DNA of 64,000 nucleotides from MGIIa-K1 sp964577145 (lineage in GTDB: Archaea; Thermoplasmatota; Poseidoniia; Poseidoniales; Poseidoniaceae). The notes under the pieces were generated by a model. The model ran no database searches. It had not been told where the DNA came from and was given only the letters and a program-made list of their open reading frames with translations. The position numbers were made by a program, and so were the translations under genes. The number at the start of each line of letters is the position of its first letter. Position 1 is the first letter of the stretch. Location: NCBI GenBank assembly GCA_964577145.1, contig CAZNXM010000005.1, forward strand, positions 1-64,000, written 5' to 3'. This document shows, one piece after another, positions 61,336 to 64,000 of this stretch.

Positions 61336-61986
61336 TCACCTTGTAAATTCGAGGTGTCCTCTAACGCCATCCCAATGTGAATTGAATTCAACATCAAGGC
61401 GTCCATTCATGTGCGGTCCAGCGACAACTAAGGTTTCATATTCCCCGCCTTCGCCATCAACATGAAATCTATATTTCGCTGCAAGAGACTCTAATTCGAA
61501 TAGATATTCAGGTGTGAGAACCCGGCCTAACCATTCACTAGTAAGCCCCTCACTGGAAACTCCGGTAATCATCACCTCGAATCCATTTTCTACCAATCCC
61601 CGCATGTGAATGAGCCTAGGCTGATGCCAAAGAGGGGTGAATGATTTGATTTGCAAGCGTTCACACATCAACTCAATTCGAGTCTTCTGGTAATCAGACC
61701 TCAATGCTCCTGCAACAATTCCATCTAGTTCTAGTGAGGAAAGGACCTTCTCAAGATCTTCTACTTCCTCTTCGGCAATTCCCATGGTTGGTATAGAAAC
61801 CCATTCAATTTCGCAAAGTTCAGCCTGCTTTTCGACAAGAGAAGTTCCGGGAATCTGAAACATCCATGAGTCGTCACCCTCAACTATCATGGTGATTAGG
61901 TGACTAACCTCCCAACCTTTGCACTGAGCCCACCATAGTGCTGCTGTGCTGTCCTTGCCACCACTGGATAGAACTGCGACCTTCAC
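61336..61986 (-). CDS. dph6: Diphthine-ammonia ligase Dph6
   Basis: About 216 residues. ATP-pyrophosphatase fold: PP-loop motif VLSSGGKDSTAALWWA at the N-terminus, IVAGALRSDYQKTRIE and CERLQIKSFTPLW in the middle, and GEGGEYETLVV near the end, all Dph6 hallmarks. The enzyme amidates diphthine to diphthamide on a histidine of elongation factor 2. The start is a GTG at 61984-61986, directly before the beta strand of the PP-loop; the 20 upstream codons are not homologous. It is divergent from psmA across 62 bases. Confidence 0.92.
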   Translation of the reverse strand: MKVAVLSSGGKDSTAALWWAQCKGWEVSHLITMIVEGDDSWMFQIPGTSLVEKQAELCEIEWVSIPTMGIAEEEVEDLEKVLSSLELDGIVAGALRSDYQKTRIELMCERLQIKSFTPLWHQPRLIHMRGLVENGFEVMITGVSSEGLTSEWLGRVLTPEYLFELESLAAKYRFHVDGEGGEYETLVVAGPHMNGRLDVEFNSHWDGVRGHLEFTR

Positions 61987-62007
61987 GGTGGTCCCACCCC
62001 ACCAAGG

Positions 62008-62015
62008 TTGATAAG
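62008..62015 (+). promoter_or_regulatory. Possible promoter element TTGATAAG upstream of psmA
   Basis: TTGATAAG, followed by a C-rich stretch, lies about 35-40 bases before the psmA ATG. A related TTGATAGG lies at about the same distance before the start at 32345. The spacing fits an archaeal TATA-type element with a short leader. Two examples are weak support. Confidence 0.25.
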
Positions 62016-62048
62016 ACCCCGGCCCGGACAGCGGGTAGAGGTGCACTC

Positions 62049-62771
62049 ATGCAACCCAGCGGTAGAGGATATGACCACGGAATTACCACCTTCAGCCCCG
62101 ACGGACGTTTGTTCCAGGTTGAATACGCTAGAGAGTCTGTAAAGAGAGGAACAACCACTGCTGGATTGAAGTTCCGCGATGGTGTAGTCTTGGTGTGCGA
62201 CAAGAGAATTGCTAGCCGTTTAATTATTCCAGAATCAATCGAGAAGATGTTCAAAATCGACGGACATGTAGGTATTGCAACATCTGGACTTGTCGCTGAT
62301 GCACGTCAATTAGTCGCACGTGCAAGAGTTGAGGCGCAGATTAACAGAATCACATATGCTGCATCGGTCCCGGTTGATATCTTAACAAAGAAAATTTGTG
62401 ACTTTAAGCAATCATTTACCCAATATGGTGGTTCAAGGCCATTTGGTACCGCCTTACTAATTGGCGGGGTTGACGAAAATGGAATCCATTTGTTTGAGAC
62501 CGACCCCTCTGGAGCATACCAATCCTATCATGCAGGAGCTATTGGAAGTGGGCGTAATACCGTTATCGAATACTTTGAGAAAAATTGGAAAAACAATCTG
62601 ACACTCAATGCTGCTATGAAGCTTGGACTCGAGGCCCTGCGTAATGCAAACGATCAGGAACTAAATCGTGAGGCGGTTGAAGTTTCTGTTATCGATGCTG
62701 ATGGTTACCGAATCTTGGACCGTTCTGAGGTCAATAAGCAAATCGATAGACTCAAGCCACTTGAGGAGTGA
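62049..62771 (+). CDS. psmA: Proteasome subunit alpha
   Basis: About 240 residues. The N-terminal gate region GYDHGITTFSPDGRLFQVEYARE is the alpha-type proteasome signature, and the extended N-terminus with no beta-type threonine nucleophile marks it as alpha. The central strands include GVVLVCDKRIASRL, KIDGHVGIATSGLVADARQL and the RPFGTALLIGGVDENGIHLFETDPSG block. Alpha rings gate the 20S core and bind the HbYX tail of PAN, encoded at 6.0-7.3 kb. Start ATG 62049 (MQPSGRGYDH). SBDS and rrp4 follow, reproducing the conserved archaeal proteasome-exosome gene order. Confidence 0.96.
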   Translation: MQPSGRGYDHGITTFSPDGRLFQVEYARESVKRGTTTAGLKFRDGVVLVCDKRIASRLIIPESIEKMFKIDGHVGIATSGLVADARQLVARARVEAQINRITYAASVPVDILTKKICDFKQSFTQYGGSRPFGTALLIGGVDENGIHLFETDPSGAYQSYHAGAIGSGRNTVIEYFEKNWKNNLTLNAAMKLGLEALRNANDQELNREAVEVSVIDADGYRILDRSEVNKQIDRLKPLEE

Positions 62772-62779
62772 CTGAGGTT

Positions 62780-63466
62780 ATGGTAAGCCTAGATGCTGCT
62801 GTCCTTGCTCGATGGGAGTATGGCGGTAAGCGTTTTGAAGTTCTTTGCGACCCCGAATTGGTTGACAAATTCAAAGCGAACCCAAATGATGTCGATATTG
62901 ACCAATTTCTTGCTACCGACGAAGTGTGGCACGATGCCAGAGGCGGCGATCGCCCTACTGAAGAGGCAATAGAGAATACATTTGGAACTCAAGACATTAC
63001 TGAAATCACCTCAAAAATTCTTGAGAAGGGTAGCATTCAACTAACTACTAATCAACGTAAGTCTATGGTCGAGGAGAAAAAGCAGAAAATTATTCACGAG
63101 ATTCATTCCACTGCTATTGACCCAAGAGCAAAAACACCGCATCCTATCACACGGATTGAACTCGCACTGGAGGAAAGTAGGTTCTCTATTGACCCATTCA
63201 AGAGATTGGATGTGCAAGTAAAGGAAGCAATTGAAATTCTCAAACCATTGATTCCTCTTTCATTTGAGCCAGTAAGGATCGCATTCCGTGTCCCAGGTTC
63301 AGGATATGGTGCAGTAAGCAAGTTCCTTCGCACATTTTTAGACAAAGAAGAGTGGTTATCTAATGGTGATTGGGCATGTATTATCGAATGCCCCCCCGGC
63401 ATGGCTGGAAGCCTCATTGGAAAGGTGAAAGGCGCAGCACATGGAAGTGAAGTGAAGGAACTCTAA
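62780..63466 (+). CDS. Ribosome maturation protein SBDS
   Basis: About 228 residues. The N-terminal domain opens with MVSLDAAVLARWEYGGKRFEVLCDPE, followed by VWHDARGGDRPTEE and the ITSKILEKGSIQLTTNQRK helix, then a helical domain with HEIHSTAIDPRAKTPHPITRIELAL, and a C-terminal ferredoxin-like domain. SBDS releases the anti-association factor aIF6 from new large ribosomal subunits. A GTG at 62768 would overlap the psmA stop (GTGA) and add four residues; the ATG at 62780 gives the family's usual N-terminus. Downstream is rrp4, as in many archaea. Confidence 0.94.
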   Translation: MVSLDAAVLARWEYGGKRFEVLCDPELVDKFKANPNDVDIDQFLATDEVWHDARGGDRPTEEAIENTFGTQDITEITSKILEKGSIQLTTNQRKSMVEEKKQKIIHEIHSTAIDPRAKTPHPITRIELALEESRFSIDPFKRLDVQVKEAIEILKPLIPLSFEPVRIAFRVPGSGYGAVSKFLRTFLDKEEWLSNGDWACIIECPPGMAGSLIGKVKGAAHGSEVKEL

Positions 63467-63529
63467 GCATTACCTGCCATCGGCTGCTTTATCATGGGTT
63501 GGCGGGTCGGCCGGACCGGAGACAAGAGA

Positions 63530-64000
63530 ATGTCAGGAGCGGAAACAGGCGCCGAGCTGCGCCTCGTGACTCCTGGGGAGGCCATCGGGGCCTCTACCGG
63601 AGTGCGAGCAGGAACAGGAGCCCTCTCACAGGGCGAGAATATCATAGCCACCCGACTCGGGTGGGTTAAGGAACTAAATGGCACAGTGTCGGTTGACCCG
63701 ATTAATGCTGCATATATGCCACGATCAGGCGACCTAGTATTGGGTGTAGTCGAGAGTGTGCGCAACAACCTTTGGTTCGCAGATGTCAATGGTCCATTCA
63801 ATGGATTACTACCAATGTCCCTCGCACCATGGAAGGTCGAGTTTGGTGCAGCCCGCATCCACATGGATGTAGGCGATGTCATGCTCGCTCGTGTCCAAGA
63901 GGTCGATGAGGCCCACAATGTTGTACTCACCATGAAAGGTGTCGGACTTCGCCGTCTTAAGGAAGGCATGATGTCCGAAATTAGTATGAACCATATTTCC
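63530..64000 (+). CDS. rrp4: Exosome RNA-binding subunit Rrp4 (5' part, cut by window end)
   Basis: 157 codons are visible and the frame is open at the window edge. The N-terminal domain contains LVTPGEAIG and the GTGALSQGENIIAT stretch. The S1 domain spans about 55-130 (PRSGDLVLGVVESV, WFADVNGPFNGLLPMS, GDVMLARVQEVD). The start of the KH domain follows (RRLKEGMMSEISMNHIS). Rrp4 forms the RNA-binding cap on the archaeal exosome; Rrp41 and Rrp42 genes usually follow and would be expected beyond the edge. An in-frame ATG at 63494 would add 12 residues; GGAG before 63530 favours the shorter form. Confidence 0.93.
   Translation, partial: MSGAETGAELRLVTPGEAIGASTGVRAGTGALSQGENIIATRLGWVKELNGTVSVDPINAAYMPRSGDLVLGVVESVRNNLWFADVNGPFNGLLPMSLAPWKVEFGAARIHMDVGDVMLARVQEVDEAHNVVLTMKGVGLRRLKEGMMSEISMNHIS

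Overview
The window is most consistent with a marine planktonic euryarchaeon of the Marine Group II / Poseidoniales type. The information-processing genes are archaeal: the primase small subunit PriS, the RFC large subunit with a C-terminal PCNA-binding motif, archaeal-type ProRS and GlyRS, SRP54, aMBF1, PAN with the proteasome alpha subunit, SBDS next to Rrp4, TiaS, Dph6 and Tsr3. Gene density is very high. The cell-surface proteins are large, single-pass, and rich in acidic Ca-binding repeats. The lineage assignment is an inference from gene content; no rRNA gene is present to settle it.

Layout. 0-5 kb: an MFS transporter and fdhD on the minus strand, then a secreted CxxC protein and a thioredoxin-CcdA fusion. 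4.9-7.3 kb: tsr3 and aMBF1, divergent from PAN. 7.3-11.2 kb: a formiminotransferase/cyclodeaminase pair facing metG. 11.3-20.3 kb: a CNNM/CBS protein, then a long minus-strand run read as copA, mqnD, a half-size deoxyhypusine-hydroxylase-like HEAT protein, a small zinc protein, priS, a Pro-rich protein, a Lys/Ala-repeat membrane protein and an alpha/beta hydrolase. 20.4-27.6 kb: a beta-propeller membrane protein, mqnA, mqnE and a P2-type cation ATPase. 27.7-34.4 kb: an OPT transporter, split transketolase, transaldolase, a small membrane protein and proS. 34.4-42.5 kb: srp54, an ArsA-like ATPase, a membrane protein, a transglutaminase-like protein, trkA and trkH. 42.5-51.5 kb: rfcL, glyS, a ferredoxin and a 1760-residue Lhr-type helicase. 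51.5-62 kb: a giant lectin/LamG surface protein, an archaeosortase, a HAD phosphatase, tiaS, several small unknown proteins, a degenerate RecA-like protein, a CBS protein, purB and dph6. 62-64 kb: psmA, SBDS and the 5' part of rrp4, the conserved archaeal proteasome/exosome run.

Shared themes. Three futalosine-pathway menaquinone genes (mqnA, mqnD, mqnE) lie within about 7 kb in two neighbouring blocks. Several genes modify or mature the translation machinery (tsr3, tiaS, dph6, SBDS, the hydroxylase-like half protein). Envelope chemistry is represented by the thiol-redox pair, the archaeosortase and the surface proteins.

No tRNA, rRNA, CRISPR array or insertion sequence was recognised by eye. 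There is no gene-free stretch longer than about 130 bases. All nine convergent gene pairs end within a few bases of each other, so there is no room for separate terminators. Two N runs (100 and 10 bases) lie inside coding sequence: the first is flanked by a tandem repeat, the second sits in a Gly/Met-rich linker.
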